NCBI RefSeq assembly: GCF_003004665.1
Contig: NZ_MUHY01000001.1
Location: 186,001 to 250,000 of the forward strand
Length of the DNA: 64,000 nucleotides
Direction: 5' to 3'
Source: Candidatus Pandoraea novymonadis
GTDB lineage: Bacteria > Pseudomonadota > Gammaproteobacteria > Burkholderiales > Burkholderiaceae
Shown here: positions 1 to 9,283 of the stretch, in pieces
Position numbering within the stretch: the stretch's first letter is position 1
Layout of the letters: the number at the start of each line of letters is the position of its first letter
Program-made: the position numbers and the translations under genes
The notes under the pieces: generated by a model
The model's database searches: none
What the model was told of the DNA's origin: nothing
The model's input: only the letters and a program-made list of their open reading frames with translations

Positions 1-216
1 GAGGCAACCAAAGATGCCATGCGTAAATCTCTCAAAGATATTCAAACTGGCGAATATGCAAAGAATTTTCTTCTAGAAAATAAAGCTGGTGCACCAACTC
101 TGATTTCCCGTCGCCGCTTGGTGGCTGAGCATCAGATTGAGGAGGTTGGTGGTAAGCTGCGTGCGATGATGCCTTGGATTTCGAAGAATAAGTTGGTCGA
201 CCAATCGAAGAACTAA
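1..216 (+). CDS. ilvC: Ketol-acid reductoisomerase, C-terminal end (partial)
   Basis: The reading frame is open from base 1 and stops with TAA at 214-216, so only the last 71 residues of the protein are in the window. The sequence ([18 protein letters not shown], then [20 protein letters not shown]) matches the C-terminal helical knotted domain of class I ketol-acid reductoisomerases, which contributes to the metal and substrate site. The enzyme converts acetolactate or acetohydroxybutyrate to the dihydroxy acid using NADPH in valine, leucine and isoleucine synthesis. It is followed by psd, pssA and leuA, an order known in Burkholderiaceae. The short C-terminus ending in DQSKN looks complete. 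Confidence 0.93.
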   Translation, partial: EATKDAMRKSLKDIQTGEYAKNFLLENKAGAPTLISRRRLVAEHQIEEVGGKLRAMMPWISKNKLVDQSKN

Positions 217-274
217 GTTGGCCATCGGAGGTTGGTGGGTGCTCTTTATCCCATTAGCCTAATGTTTTTTGGGG

Positions 275-316
275 AAAGCCGCTCGTGTGCCATATAGGTA
301 TCTTGGGCGGCTTTTT
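275..316 (+). terminator. Possible Rho-independent terminator after ilvC
   Basis: The sequence AAAGCCGC at 275-282 is matched by its reverse complement GCGGCTTT at 307-314, followed by two more T. The stem is 8 bp with a long loop of 24 bases. Its position, about 60 bases after the ilvC stop and about 95 before psd, suits a terminator or attenuating hairpin. The long loop lowers confidence. Confidence 0.45.
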
Positions 317-410
317 CGTTTGATATGTGAGTGGTCGAGAAAACTAGCTGCTTGCATGTTATGTATGCATTAATAGAATCAGAATTTCGTAAAGGACACG
401 AGTTATATCC

Positions 411-1046
411 ATGAATTACCCTCACCCCATTATTGCCCGAGAAGGGTGGTCTTTTTTGGCCATAGCAGTTGCTGTTGCGCTCGCAGTACATTTTTTTGCT
501 GATATTTTTTGGGCTATTCCATTCTGGGGTATCGCCCTATTGGTGTTGCAATTCTTCCGTGATCCACCACGGCTTGTACCACAGCAGACAGGAGTAGTTT
601 TATCACCTGCCGATGGGCGTATTGTAGCGATTGAAAAAACACAAGATCCTTACGTTGGGCGTGAAGCACTCAAAATAAGCGTATTCATGAATATGTTCAA
701 TGTACATTCGAATCGTGCACCAATTGATGGTATTGTGACGAAGATCGAGTATTTTCCTGGGCGATTTTTCAATGCAGACCTTGATAAGTCATCATTAGAG
801 AATGAACGTAATGCATTGGTGATTAAGGTGGGGGACCACTTCGTAACGAGTGTTCAGGTGGCAGGATTGATTGCGCGTCGTATTCTATGTTACGTGAAAA
901 CGGGGGATATCTTGATGCGTGGTCAACGCTACGGTTTTATACGTTTCGGTTCACGTGTCGATATTTATTTGCCGTTGGATTCTCGCCCACTTGTCGCTAT
1001 CGGTGATAAGGTGTCCGCGACATCGACTATTCTGGCGCAACTTTAA
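411..1046 (+). CDS. psd: Phosphatidylserine decarboxylase proenzyme, short form
   Basis: This 211-residue protein makes phosphatidylethanolamine from phosphatidylserine at the inner membrane. It belongs to the short Psd subfamily of about 210-215 residues. Hydrophobic segments lie around residues 13-46, followed by the conserved FFRDPPR and LSPADGRIV blocks. The pyruvoyl-forming cleavage site is the Gly-Ser pair at about residues 180-181 within RFGSRVDIY, so the proenzyme should split into a long beta chain and a short alpha chain whose N-terminal serine becomes the pyruvoyl group. NVHSNRAP near residue 98 is another conserved stretch. It sits 43 bases before pssA, which makes its substrate, so the pair is probably co-transcribed. 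Confidence 0.94.
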   Translation: MNYPHPIIAREGWSFLAIAVAVALAVHFFADIFWAIPFWGIALLVLQFFRDPPRLVPQQTGVVLSPADGRIVAIEKTQDPYVGREALKISVFMNMFNVHSNRAPIDGIVTKIEYFPGRFFNADLDKSSLENERNALVIKVGDHFVTSVQVAGLIARRILCYVKTGDILMRGQRYGFIRFGSRVDIYLPLDSRPLVAIGDKVSATSTILAQL

Positions 1047-1089
1047 GCTTATTGGTCGGTTTCAATCGAATCTAACTACGGACAAGCCC

Positions 1090-1878
1090 ATGAGCGAAAA
1101 TTTTGAACGGGAGCACGACAATCTCGTGCCGGTGAGCCCGCTTAAGCGAGGTATTTATCTTCTGCCTAACGCATTTACGACAGCTGCCTTGTTTTGTGGC
1201 TTCTTTGCAATTGTACAGGCTATGAATAACCATTTTGAACATGCTGCCATCGCGATTTTTTTGGCGATGCTACTTGACGGTATGGATGGACGCATTGCTC
1301 GTATGACAAATACACAAAGTGTATTTGGTGAGCATTATGATAGTCTGTCGGATATGGTATCTTTTGGAGTGGCACCGGCACTTGTTATGTATGAATGGAT
1401 TTTGCGCGATATTGGAAAATGGGGTTGGGTTGCAGCGTTTGTTTACGTTTATGGTGCTGCATTGCGGCTTGCGCGTTTTAACGCAAATATTGGCGTCGTC
1501 GATAAGCGTTTTTTTCAAGGGTTACCAAGTCCAGTGGCGGCTGCTATTATCGCCGGATTTGTGTGGCTAGCGATCGACAATAAGCTACCTGTCAACGTAT
1601 TCTGGATGCCCTGGGTGGCGTTCGTACTGACCATCTATGCTGGTATGTCAATGGTTTCGAATGCGCCGTTTTATAGCGGAAAGATGCTTGATGTACGACA
1701 TCGTGTCTCGTTTGGAATGATATTGCTCTTTATGGTGGCATTTGTGCTAGTTTCCTCAGATCCACCATTTGTTTTGTTTGGATTGTTTTGCCTGTATAGT
1801 TTTTCAGGCTATGTTCTGTGGGTTATACGATTTTTAAACGGGAGACATTCTCGAATTTTTGGTGACGAGGACGATTGA
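1090..1878 (+). CDS. pssA: CDP-diacylglycerol--serine O-phosphatidyltransferase
   Basis: The 262-residue integral membrane enzyme joins serine to CDP-diacylglycerol to make phosphatidylserine, the substrate of the neighbouring Psd. The CDP-alcohol phosphotransferase signature is complete: D66-G67, A70-R71, G80, D84 and D88, preceded by D63. Several hydrophobic segments follow, as expected of a polytopic membrane protein. The open frame extends upstream to 919 inside psd, but the ATG at 1090 gives the usual N-terminus (MSENFEREHD...LKRGIYLLPNAFT) and avoids a long overlap, so I chose it. The ribosome binding site is weak. The C-terminus is hydrophobic and ends in acidic residues. Confidence 0.93.
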   Translation: MSENFEREHDNLVPVSPLKRGIYLLPNAFTTAALFCGFFAIVQAMNNHFEHAAIAIFLAMLLDGMDGRIARMTNTQSVFGEHYDSLSDMVSFGVAPALVMYEWILRDIGKWGWVAAFVYVYGAALRLARFNANIGVVDKRFFQGLPSPVAAAIIAGFVWLAIDNKLPVNVFWMPWVAFVLTIYAGMSMVSNAPFYSGKMLDVRHRVSFGMILLFMVAFVLVSSDPPFVLFGLFCLYSFSGYVLWVIRFLNGRHSRIFGDEDD

Positions 1879-2624
1879 TCCGCGTTTTTTAACGCTTTAA
1901 TTATGTAAACATTGTTATTCTGAATTTCATTAATGAAAGAGAAATTAGGGTCATATTCGAAAGAGAATTTTTAGCGACGTCTGAGTAGTATGCTTAAAAA
2001 AACTATCGGAAGACTATTGTTAAATAAAATAAAACGACGCAAAGAGCCTAGGTATTTCGGATAATTTTTACACGAACGAGGTGTTTGGCTACTTGATTTT
2101 TTAATTAAGTGATCTGGGGGACATCTTGGAAGAAGGCTGGGTCGAGGATAAAATATAATCCCTGAAAATACCTGGGACGTGTGAAAATACCATATGAACG
2201 AGAATGAAAATACGTTTTATAAGATTGTTCATTAAATCTGCAGCAACTGCAGTAGTATTTTACCATTACATTTTTTGAAGTTTATAAACCAGGTGTTTTT
2301 AATACTAAGATAAGATTTATTGGAAGGAAATTATTTCGAATTTAGGCATCCTAATTTGATAATTTTTTGCATGATGCTGCCCGTGCTTTTTGCCGGTTGT
2401 CGCGGAATTATTGAACATCTATTTTTGCAAAATGAATACAGGTTTAGTCTGTCACATATGTATCTTCCTCAGCACTGTTTCCCTTTCTTCCTTTAGTCGC
2501 TTCTATGCACTGCGTGGCAGCAGTACCTCTTGATTTGATCTCTCAATACCGTTTGTGTACCTGATAGCGAAGTGATAACGGATACATCCCTTAGTGGTTA
2601 AATGAATTCTAACAGGAGAAAGTT
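1879..2624. other. Long spacer between pssA and leuA, no gene recognised
   Basis: These 746 bases are AT-rich and have stops in all frames. I see no homologue-like segment long enough to name. A 41-codon open frame at 2371-2496 begins with a lipoprotein-like signal (MMLPVLFAGC) but then ends quickly and has no clear ribosome binding site. The region may be eroded coding DNA or the leuA leader; a short inverted repeat CTGCAGCAACTGCAG lies near 2240. Confidence 0.6.
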
Positions 2625-4169
2625 ATGGTTGACCAATTGATAATATTCGATACGACTTTGCGTGATGGTGAACAATCACCTGGTGCTTCGATGACTCGTG
2701 ATGAAAAAATTCGTATTGCGCGACAATTGGAACGGTTGCGTGTTGATGTAATCGAGGCTGGTTTTGCTGCAAGTTCTAACGGTGATTTTGAGGCAATTAA
2801 AGCGATTGCCAGCATTGTCAAAGAAAGCACGGTATGCAGTTTAGCTCGTGCCAATGAGAGAGATATTGCACGAGCGGCTGAAGCTCTTAAAGGCGCAAAT
2901 TCATCACGCATTCATACTTTTATTGCTACTTCGCCACTCCATATGGAGAAGAAGTTGCGCATGATGCCAGATCAGGTGCTTGAACAGGCTAAGTTGTCTG
3001 TACGATTCGCACGTCAATTTACGGATAACATTGAATTCTCACCCGAAGATGCTAGCCGTTCTGATATTGATTTCCTGTGTCGTGTTTTGGAGATCATTAT
3101 CAATGAAGGGGCAACGACAATTAATGTGGCTGATACCGTTGGATATGGTGTGCCAGAGCTTTATGGTCAATTGGTCCGGACGTTGCGTGAGCGAGTACCT
3201 AATTCAGATAAAGCTATTTGGTCAGTGCATTGCCACAATGATTTGGGTATGGCAGTTGCTAATTCACTGGCCGGCGTTCGATTGGGTGGGGCTCGTCAGA
3301 TTGAATGTACGGTGAATGGTTTAGGCGAGAGAGCAGGGAATACAGCTCTCGAAGAGGTTGTGATGGCCTTGAAAACGCGGAAGGATTACTTTGGCTTGGC
3401 ATTAGGTATTGATACAACACAGATTGTACCGACCTCTAAGCTTATCTCCCAAATCACAGGGTTTGTCGTTCAACCGAATAAAGCAGTAGTGGGCGCCAAT
3501 GCGTTCGCGCATGCATCAGGTATTCATCAAGATGGCGTGCTCAAAGCACGTGATACGTATGAAATTATGCGTGCAGAAGATGTTGGATGGATGGCCAATA
3601 AGATCGTGCTTGGTAAATTATCGGGGCGTAATGCGTTTAAGCAGCGCTTACAAGAGCTTGGTATTGCAATGGATTCAGAAGCGGAGGTCAACGAGGCATT
3701 TTCGCGTTTTAAAGCATTGGCAGATCAGAAAGTCGAAATTTATGATGAAGATATCCTAGCTATTGTGTCGAGTGAGGCACAAGTGAAGGGTGATGAGCGT
3801 TTCTACTTCGTATCGATGTCCCAACGCTCAGAGACTGGAGGACATTCACATGCAAGGGTTGTATTTACAGATCAGGGTAATGAGTGTGTCGGAGAATCTA
3901 GAGGTAATGGTTCGGTTCATGCGGTACTTAATGCCATTGAATCTCGTGTTGAGAGCGGGGCCGAGTTTTTGCTATATGCAGTCAATGCTATTACTACAGG
4001 CACGGAGTCACAGGGCGAAGTGACGGTGCGCCTATCGAAGGCTGGTCGTATAGTTAATGCTGTTGGCACCGATCTTGATATCGTTGCTGCTTCAGCCAAG
4101 GCGTATTTGGCGGCTCTTAACAAACTACTTGCTAAGACTGAAAAGCTTAATCCGCAATTGACACCGTAA
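2625..4169 (+). CDS. leuA: 2-isopropylmalate synthase
   Basis: The 514-residue enzyme condenses acetyl-CoA with 2-ketoisovalerate, the first committed step to leucine. The TIM-barrel HMGL-like domain opens with [15 protein letters not shown] at residues 9-23. The metal-binding HCHNDLG is at 202-208 and [10 protein letters not shown] at 231-240. The linker carries [12 protein letters not shown]. The C-terminal LeuA dimer or allosteric domain (about residues 385-505) binds leucine in relatives and appears intact, so feedback control may persist. A good ribosome binding site AGGAG lies at 2614-2618, seven bases before the ATG. Length is normal for the long bacterial form. It shares the branched-chain theme with ilvC upstream. 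Confidence 0.96.
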   Translation: MVDQLIIFDTTLRDGEQSPGASMTRDEKIRIARQLERLRVDVIEAGFAASSNGDFEAIKAIASIVKESTVCSLARANERDIARAAEALKGANSSRIHTFIATSPLHMEKKLRMMPDQVLEQAKLSVRFARQFTDNIEFSPEDASRSDIDFLCRVLEIIINEGATTINVADTVGYGVPELYGQLVRTLRERVPNSDKAIWSVHCHNDLGMAVANSLAGVRLGGARQIECTVNGLGERAGNTALEEVVMALKTRKDYFGLALGIDTTQIVPTSKLISQITGFVVQPNKAVVGANAFAHASGIHQDGVLKARDTYEIMRAEDVGWMANKIVLGKLSGRNAFKQRLQELGIAMDSEAEVNEAFSRFKALADQKVEIYDEDILAIVSSEAQVKGDERFYFVSMSQRSETGGHSHARVVFTDQGNECVGESRGNGSVHAVLNAIESRVESGAEFLLYAVNAITTGTESQGEVTVRLSKAGRIVNAVGTDLDIVAASAKAYLAALNKLLAKTEKLNPQLTP

Positions 4170-4408
4170 GTGGTCGTATCTACTTTTTTCGAAAGGCAGC
4201 CATGAAGTGGGGGCCGTGATGCTTGCAGATCCGGCACCAAATCATGAGTTCGGTGGGTGGAAAATTGTCAGGGTTATTCTAGATTGAAAGAGAAGTTCAT
4301 TATTGAACCCTAAATGTCATTCTACGTAAAAATCTCCTGCTGCACAGGAGGGAAGTGTATTTAGGCGTTTGTCTAAGATTATTTTTTATTTTTCCCTTAT
4401 TTTTCATA

Positions 4409-4414
4409 TATAAT
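4409..4414 (+). promoter_or_regulatory. Candidate -10 box for rpsO
   Basis: A perfect TATAAT lies in a very AT-rich stretch 117 bases before the rpsO ATG. No convincing -35 box sits 17 bases upstream (TTATTT at 4386-4391). In such AT-rich sequence a chance match is possible, but the position after leuA and before rpsO is right. Confidence 0.35.
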
Positions 4415-4530
4415 AAAAAATAACCTGCTCTGAGTATTTATATAGTCAGAGGCGTTGGTTCTTTTTGGTTGAATTTTTAAAATCACGGCACGGCCTTTCT
4501 TCCGTGACCGCTTGTTCGATTAAGGAAAGA

Positions 4531-4803
4531 ATGTCTACTAACACACATATAAAAAAATCGGATGTTGTTGTCAAATTTGCTCGTACTGTTAACGACACCG
4601 GTAGTCCCGAAGTGCAGGTTGCTTTATTAACGACCCGTATCAACGAGCTGACCTTTCATTTTAAGACGCATATGAAAGATCATCACAGCCGCCGCGGGCT
4701 TTTGAAGATGGTAAGCCGCCGTCGAAAGTTGCTTGATTATCTAAAAGGTAAGGATGTTGACCGCTACCGTACTTTGATTGAAAAGCTTGGATTGCGTAAG
4801 TAA
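4531..4803 (+). CDS. rpsO: 30S ribosomal protein S15
   Basis: The 90-residue protein is a primary 16S rRNA binding protein of the small subunit platform. The sequence has the family core: [20 protein letters not shown], then [30 protein letters not shown], then the C-terminal LIEKLGLRK. The frame extends upstream to a TTG at 4465, but the ATG at 4531 gives the standard length and has AAGGAA at 4522-4527 as ribosome binding site. It precedes pnp, the classic rpsO-pnp arrangement, with a strong terminator between them. Confidence 0.97.
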   Translation: MSTNTHIKKSDVVVKFARTVNDTGSPEVQVALLTTRINELTFHFKTHMKDHHSRRGLLKMVSRRRKLLDYLKGKDVDRYRTLIEKLGLRK

Positions 4804-4819
4804 GTCCTTAAACTATCGA

Positions 4820-4859
4820 AAAATGCCTGTATCAGCGTGCTGATGCAGGCATTTTTTTT
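4820..4859 (+). terminator. Rho-independent terminator after rpsO
   Basis: ATGCCTG and ATCAGC pair with GCTGAT and CAGGCAT across a tetraloop, giving a GC-containing stem of about 13 bp with one T-G pair, followed by eight T at 4852-4859. It starts 17 bases after the rpsO stop. In E. coli a similar terminator between rpsO and pnp is leaky, allowing readthrough. Confidence 0.9.
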
Positions 4860-4940
4860 GAGATAAAAGATGAAAATTTAATGCTTTGTGTAACTAGTTC
4901 GATTAGATTTTGACTGTGGGGGATCTCGATAAACAGGAGT

Positions 4941-4985
4941 TATGTCATTCGAGAGAGTGATTAGGTGACTCACTCGAATGACATA
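4941..4985 (+). promoter_or_regulatory. Long hairpin in the pnp leader, candidate RNase III / PNPase autoregulation element
   Basis: TATGTCATTCGAG at 4941-4953 is the exact reverse complement of 4973-4985. After one A-A mismatch the stem continues for 4 more bp around a 9-base loop. There is no T tract after it, so it is not a simple terminator. It lies 97 bases before the pnp start. In E. coli the pnp leader folds into a stem that RNase III cuts and PNPase then degrades, which controls pnp expression. Equivalent function here is inferred from position and shape. Confidence 0.6.
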
Positions 4986-5081
4986 AATTCTTCGTCGTGG
5001 AATACATTAAGATGCTCGGCAGTGTCGTCGCGCCGCTGCTGCTGAATTCGCGCGATCAGATATACATGAGAAGGAGTATAA

Positions 5082-7232
5082 ATGTTTAATAAAGTTGTGA
5101 AAACGTTTCAGTGGGGGAAAAATACAGTTCGACTCGAAACCGGTGAGATTGCTCGTCAGGCTTCTGGTGCAGTGATCGTGGATATGGATGAGACGGTTAT
5201 ATTGGCTAGTGTTGTCGCTGCAGAGAAGTCCAAGCCTGGTCAAAATTTCTTTCCGTTGACGGTTGATTATCTTGAAAAAACTTATGCTGCTGGAAAGATT
5301 CCGGGTGGTTTCTTCAAGCGCGAAGGTCGTCCTTCTGAAAATGAGACTCTGACGTCTCGTTTGATAGATAGACCAATTCGTCCACTATTTCCAGAAGGAT
5401 TTTATAACGAGGTGCATGTCGTTGTACAAGTTGTTTCTTTGAATCCAGCTGTGCCAGCTGATATCCCCGCTTTGATCGGGGCTTCAGCTGCACTCGCTGT
5501 TTCAGGTTTGCCATTTAATGGCCCTATGGCTGCTGCACGTGTGGCTTACATAGACAATCAATACGTACTTAATCCATCGCGTGAAGAGATTATTACATCG
5601 CAGTTGGATCTGGTTGTTGCAGGTACGGAGCAAGCTGTACTAATGGTGGAATCAGAAGCTAAAGAGTTAAAAGAAGATCTGATGTTAGGTGCTATTGTGT
5701 TCGGTCATGAACAAATACAAATGGTAATCGATGCGATTCATGATCTGGTGCGTGATGGTGGAAAATCTGAATGGGATTGGGCTCCTGCTGATAAGAATGA
5801 GGTGTTGATAGAGCAGGTGACTGCGTTGGCAAACGATGCATTACGCACGGCTTATGAAACACGTGAGAAACAAGCTCGTACGAAGCAAATACGTGAAGTG
5901 AGTGCCGATGTGAGCGCTAAACTTGCTGAAATTGCTGTGGCTAAAGGTGAAAGGGTCCCTGACGAGATTGAAGTACGTAATATTTTATGCGAGCTTGAAT
6001 CGAAGATCGTTCGTAGCAAAATTTTGGCTGGTGAGCCGCGTATTGATGGTCGTGACACGCGTACGGTGCGTCCAATTTCGATCCGTACTGGCGTATTGCC
6101 TCGTGTTCATGGATCAGCACTCTTTACTCGTGGTGAAACGCAAGCGCTGGTGGCGACTACGTTGGGTACGAAGAGTGATGAGCAGATTATCGACGCGCTG
6201 CAAGGTGAGTCTCGTGATCGCTTCATGTTGCATTATAATATGCCACCTTTTGCCACAGGTGAGACTGGTCGTGTTGGTTCTCCTAAACGTCGTGAGATTG
6301 GTCATGGCCGTTTGGCTAAGAGGGCGCTGGTTCCTTGTTTACCGAGTACAGAGGAATTTGGCTACACACTCCGTGTTGTTTCAGAAATTACTGAATCGAA
6401 TGGGTCGTCCTCAATGGCTTCTGTCTGTGGCGCTTGCTTGGCCATGATGGATGCAGGAGTGCCAATGAAGTCTCATGTTGCTGGAATCGCCATGGGCCTT
6501 ATTCTTGAAGATAATAAATTTGCTGTTTTATCGGATATTTTGGGTGACGAAGATCACCTGGGTGATATGGACTTAAAGGTTGCTGGTACCGCTAACGGCG
6601 TGACAGCACTACAAATGGATATCAAGATTCAAGGCATCACCAAGGAAATTATTCAGGTTGCTTTAGCACAAGCCAAGGAAGGTCGCTTGCATATCCTTGG
6701 AAAAATGGAAGAGGCTGTGTCATGTGCTCGGACTGAAATGTCGGAATTTGCACCGCGTATTCTTACCTTAAAGATTAATCCGGACAAAATCCGCGATGTG
6801 ATTGGGAAAGGTGGATCGGTGATTCGAATGTTGACGGAAGAGACAGGCGCGCAAATTGATATTTCTGACGATGGTGTTCTTACAATCGCCAGCACGAGTT
6901 CAGAAGGTATCGCTGAAGCGAAGCGGCGCATCGAGTTAATTACCTTTGAAGTCGAAGTGGGTTCTGTTTACGATGGCACTGTACTGAAGCTACTTGAGTT
7001 TGGTGCGATTGTGAGCATTTTGCCTGGAAAGGATGGGTTACTGCATATTTCTGAAATTGCTAACGAACGTATTAAGGATTTAAATGAGTATCTCAAGGAA
7101 GGGCAGGTAGTTCGCGTGAAGGTTATTCAGCAAGATGAAAAGGGACGTTTGCGTTTATCACACAAAGTGCTGACTGAAGAAGATAAGGTTGGTGCGCCAG
7201 CATTACTGAAACGAGTAGAAGCCGATGACTAG
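5082..7232 (+). CDS. pnp: Polyribonucleotide nucleotidyltransferase (PNPase)
   Basis: The 716-residue enzyme degrades RNA 3' to 5' by phosphorolysis and is a usual degradosome partner. Domains in order: first RNase PH domain (with [18 protein letters not shown] near residue 75), an all-helical linker, second RNase PH domain (about 325-545, with [17 protein letters not shown] and [10 protein letters not shown], the latter carrying the metal-binding acidic residues), a KH domain with the GKGG loop near residues 574-577, and an S1 domain from about 624 to 695. All domains are present and length is normal. A strong ribosome binding site AAGGAG lies at 5071-5076. Transcription probably comes from its own promoter and from rpsO readthrough. 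Confidence 0.97.
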   Translation: MFNKVVKTFQWGKNTVRLETGEIARQASGAVIVDMDETVILASVVAAEKSKPGQNFFPLTVDYLEKTYAAGKIPGGFFKREGRPSENETLTSRLIDRPIRPLFPEGFYNEVHVVVQVVSLNPAVPADIPALIGASAALAVSGLPFNGPMAAARVAYIDNQYVLNPSREEIITSQLDLVVAGTEQAVLMVESEAKELKEDLMLGAIVFGHEQIQMVIDAIHDLVRDGGKSEWDWAPADKNEVLIEQVTALANDALRTAYETREKQARTKQIREVSADVSAKLAEIAVAKGERVPDEIEVRNILCELESKIVRSKILAGEPRIDGRDTRTVRPISIRTGVLPRVHGSALFTRGETQALVATTLGTKSDEQIIDALQGESRDRFMLHYNMPPFATGETGRVGSPKRREIGHGRLAKRALVPCLPSTEEFGYTLRVVSEITESNGSSSMASVCGACLAMMDAGVPMKSHVAGIAMGLILEDNKFAVLSDILGDEDHLGDMDLKVAGTANGVTALQMDIKIQGITKEIIQVALAQAKEGRLHILGKMEEAVSCARTEMSEFAPRILTLKINPDKIRDVIGKGGSVIRMLTEETGAQIDISDDGVLTIASTSSEGIAEAKRRIELITFEVEVGSVYDGTVLKLLEFGAIVSILPGKDGLLHISEIANERIKDLNEYLKEGQVVRVKVIQQDEKGRLRLSHKVLTEEDKVGAPALLKRVEADD

Positions 7233-7304
7233 CAGTAGGTTTGCTTAGCATTAGTATGTGTTTTTTTATGTGGCAACTCCTTAACGTGTTTTGAATGCTG
7301 CTAT

Positions 7305-7374
7305 CTTGAATTTTTATTCAAAAAAAAATGACGACCTCGAAAAGTCGTCATTTTTTTTTGAATAAAAATTCAAG
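7305..7374. terminator. 31-bp perfect inverted repeat, bidirectional terminator-like hairpin after pnp
   Basis: Bases 7305-7335 are the exact reverse complement of 7344-7374, with an 8-base loop (CTCGAAAA). The inner 7 bp (TGACGAC / GTCGTCA) is GC-containing and is flanked by A9 on one side and T9 on the other, the layout of a terminator that works in both directions. The outer 15 bp (CTTGAATTTTTATTC and complement) extends the pairing past the T tract. It begins 72 bases after the pnp stop. Confidence 0.8.
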
Positions 7375-7602
7375 AAATAAAGCACGAAAAAATTGAAGAT
7401 TAGATATTTACACCTAATCATATTGGTATTAGAATAAAGAGTTGCTTTGGAAGAGAAAGGATCTTGCCTAGTTTATTCTACACAATATAGATAAAAGCTT
7501 TATTTTTTACACACTGAAAATATGGCTTCACAAGTGAAGTAAAGTTGTTTAGAATTATCCTTTTAGCAGGATGCGCGCTAATCGAAGGCTTATAAAGAAT
7601 TT

Positions 7603-7678
7603 GTCCCCTTCGTCTAGAGGCCTAGGACATCACCCTTTCACGGTGAGTACAGGGGTTCGAATCCCCTAGGGGACGCCA
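7603..7678 (+). tRNA. tRNA-Glu (anticodon TTC)
   Basis: A 76-base cloverleaf including an encoded CCA. The acceptor arms GTCCCCT and AGGGGAC pair fully, with G as discriminator. The anticodon arm is TCACC-CTTTCAC-GGTGA, with TTC at loop positions 34-36. The T arm holds GGGGTTCGAATCCCC. Confidence 0.97.
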
Positions 7679-7727
7679 GAATATTTTAAATTTTATGGAC
7701 AATGTCCGTTAGTAGTTTTTTACTTTT

Positions 7728-7804
7728 GGAGCGGTAGTTCAGTTGGTTAGAATACCGGCCTGTCACGCCGGGGGTCGCGGGTTCGAGCCCCGTCCGCTCC
7801 GCCA
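7728..7804 (+). tRNA. tRNA-Asp (anticodon GTC)
   Basis: A 77-base cloverleaf with encoded CCA. The acceptor arms GGAGCGG and CCGCTCC pair fully, and the discriminator is G. The anticodon arm is CCGGC-CTGTCAC-GCCGG, with GTC as anticodon. It follows tRNA-Glu by 49 bases, and both probably share one transcript ending at the terminator just after it. Confidence 0.97.
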
Positions 7805-7837
7805 AAAAAAAGCCCAGGCTAAGACCTGGGCTTTTTT
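7805..7837 (+). terminator. Rho-independent terminator of the tRNA-Glu/tRNA-Asp unit
   Basis: AGCCCAGG at 7811-7818 pairs with CCTGGGCT at 7825-7832 around a 6-base loop, preceded by seven A and followed by a T tract. It can also serve the converging MATE gene on the minus strand. Confidence 0.92.
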
Positions 7838-7877
7838 GATTCTGGACGACGTAAGTTATGTACTTTTATGCTGTTCT

Positions 7878-9236
7878 TCAACTTATTCTATGTGTAATCC
7901 AGCGTAGATAGAAAAAAAGCAAACCGCAAGCTGCGGCGGCTAGGCTAATACTATTTGCAAACCAGAATCCAGATGCACCTATTAACATATCTGGCGTATT
8001 ACCAAAGATGTCAAAGCCAAGTATATAGCCACCACCAAGGCCTACGCCCCACAACGATAGAGCGTAAATCACTGTTGGCACCATTGCTACCTTATATGCG
8101 CGTAGCACAAAAACTGTGGTGACTTGTAATGCATCGAACACGTGATAAAGAGCAGTCAGTGCCAACAATGGTGCTGCAATACTTGCAATCGTTGCATTTG
8201 GAGTGTAAAGCGGAATTACTAGTGGACGAGCAAACCAGATAAACAATCCTAGACCTAAGGCTAGTACTGTAGCGAATGTAATGCCGTGGCGACCGGTACG
8301 AGCCGCTGCTTCAAAATCGTGTAAGCCAATGGCCTGAGCTGTCAGTGTTGTCGTCGCGATAGCAAGAGACATTGGTAGCATGTAAAGAAGCGCACTCAGA
8401 TTAGCTGCTATTTGATGTCCTGCAAGAGTTTCGGCTCCAAACCGAGCGATGAATATCGTCATGAATGAAAAGGCCGTGACTTCTATTAAATAGCTCAGTC
8501 CTATGGGGATACCTAATTTTAACAGTGTGCGAATGGTTTGCCAGTTAGGCCAACAAAAGCGGTGAAATATCCCAAAAGAACGCAAAAATGGGTGTCGTGC
8601 CATTAAAATTATTCCTAGTACGCAATACACCCAATTGATCATCGTCGTTGCAATCGCACATCCGTTGCTCCCGAGCATAGGTACTTGCCAGTCTGCGATG
8701 TTTATCCCATAGATCAGGATAAGATTAAGTGGAACCTTGAGTGAGAGGCCTGTTAGCTGAATCGCCATAACAATGTGAGGACGTGCTATAGCGGTCGACA
8801 GTGACGAATACACCCGAAAGAGTAGTGCAGCAGGCAAACCCAACGCCAAAATTTGTAAGTATGTTACTGCACGAAATTCTAATTCTGGCGATGTTTTCGA
8901 TAGTTGCAAAATGAACTGTGGGTGTAAGAGTATTGCAATACCGGGGATCGCTAGAGCTATAGAAAGCCATAATGCTTGGCGAACGGCTTCCCCGATGGCT
9001 GTATGCTCTCCAGCCCCAAACATTTGAGCAGCAATTGGGGATAGAGCAATGAGTATGCCTATTAGGGCAGCATAAACCGTGATATAAATGGCACCACCTA
9101 GTGCGATGGAAGCGAGATCAAAAGTGGAATAGCGGCCGATCATGACGGTATCTATCACGCCAAAGGCAATGGATGCAAGTTGGCCAATGAGTACAGGCCA
9201 AGCTAGACGAGTGATGCGTTGTATATCGAGCCACAT
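7878..9236 (-). CDS. MATE family multidrug efflux protein (NorM-like)
   Basis: The 452-residue protein is almost wholly hydrophobic with about 12 predicted membrane helices, the size and layout of MATE sodium- or proton-driven drug exporters. The N-terminal block (TRLAWPVLIGQLASIAFGVIDTVMIGRYS) and the mirrored second-half block (LLKLGIPIGLSYLIEVTAFSFMTIFIARFG) are typical of the NorM branch, as is AGHQIAANLSALLYMLPMSLA. The substrate cannot be read from sequence. It lies 47 bases after the ArnT-like gene on the same strand, so the two may be one transcription unit. It ends close to the tRNA terminator from the opposite strand. Confidence 0.88.
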   Translation of the reverse strand: MWLDIQRITRLAWPVLIGQLASIAFGVIDTVMIGRYSTFDLASIALGGAIYITVYAALIGILIALSPIAAQMFGAGEHTAIGEAVRQALWLSIALAIPGIAILLHPQFILQLSKTSPELEFRAVTYLQILALGLPAALLFRVYSSLSTAIARPHIVMAIQLTGLSLKVPLNLILIYGINIADWQVPMLGSNGCAIATTMINWVYCVLGIILMARHPFLRSFGIFHRFCWPNWQTIRTLLKLGIPIGLSYLIEVTAFSFMTIFIARFGAETLAGHQIAANLSALLYMLPMSLAIATTTLTAQAIGLHDFEAAARTGRHGITFATVLALGLGLFIWFARPLVIPLYTPNATIASIAAPLLALTALYHVFDALQVTTVFVLRAYKVAMVPTVIYALSLWGVGLGGGYILGFDIFGNTPDMLIGASGFWFANSISLAAAACGLLFFYLRWITHRIS

Positions 9237-9283
9237 AGTTTAGCGGTAAGTGTTAGCGGGGCTGGACGATTTGCCATGGGCGG

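Noticed and set aside
919-1089. Upstream extension of the pssA frame into psd
   Set aside because: The extra 57 residues overlap psd and do not resemble the PssA N-terminus; the ATG at 1090 gives the normal protein.
3917-4240. Minus-strand 107-codon frame over the leuA end
   Set aside because: Antisense shadow of leuA; its existence follows from codon structure of the real gene.
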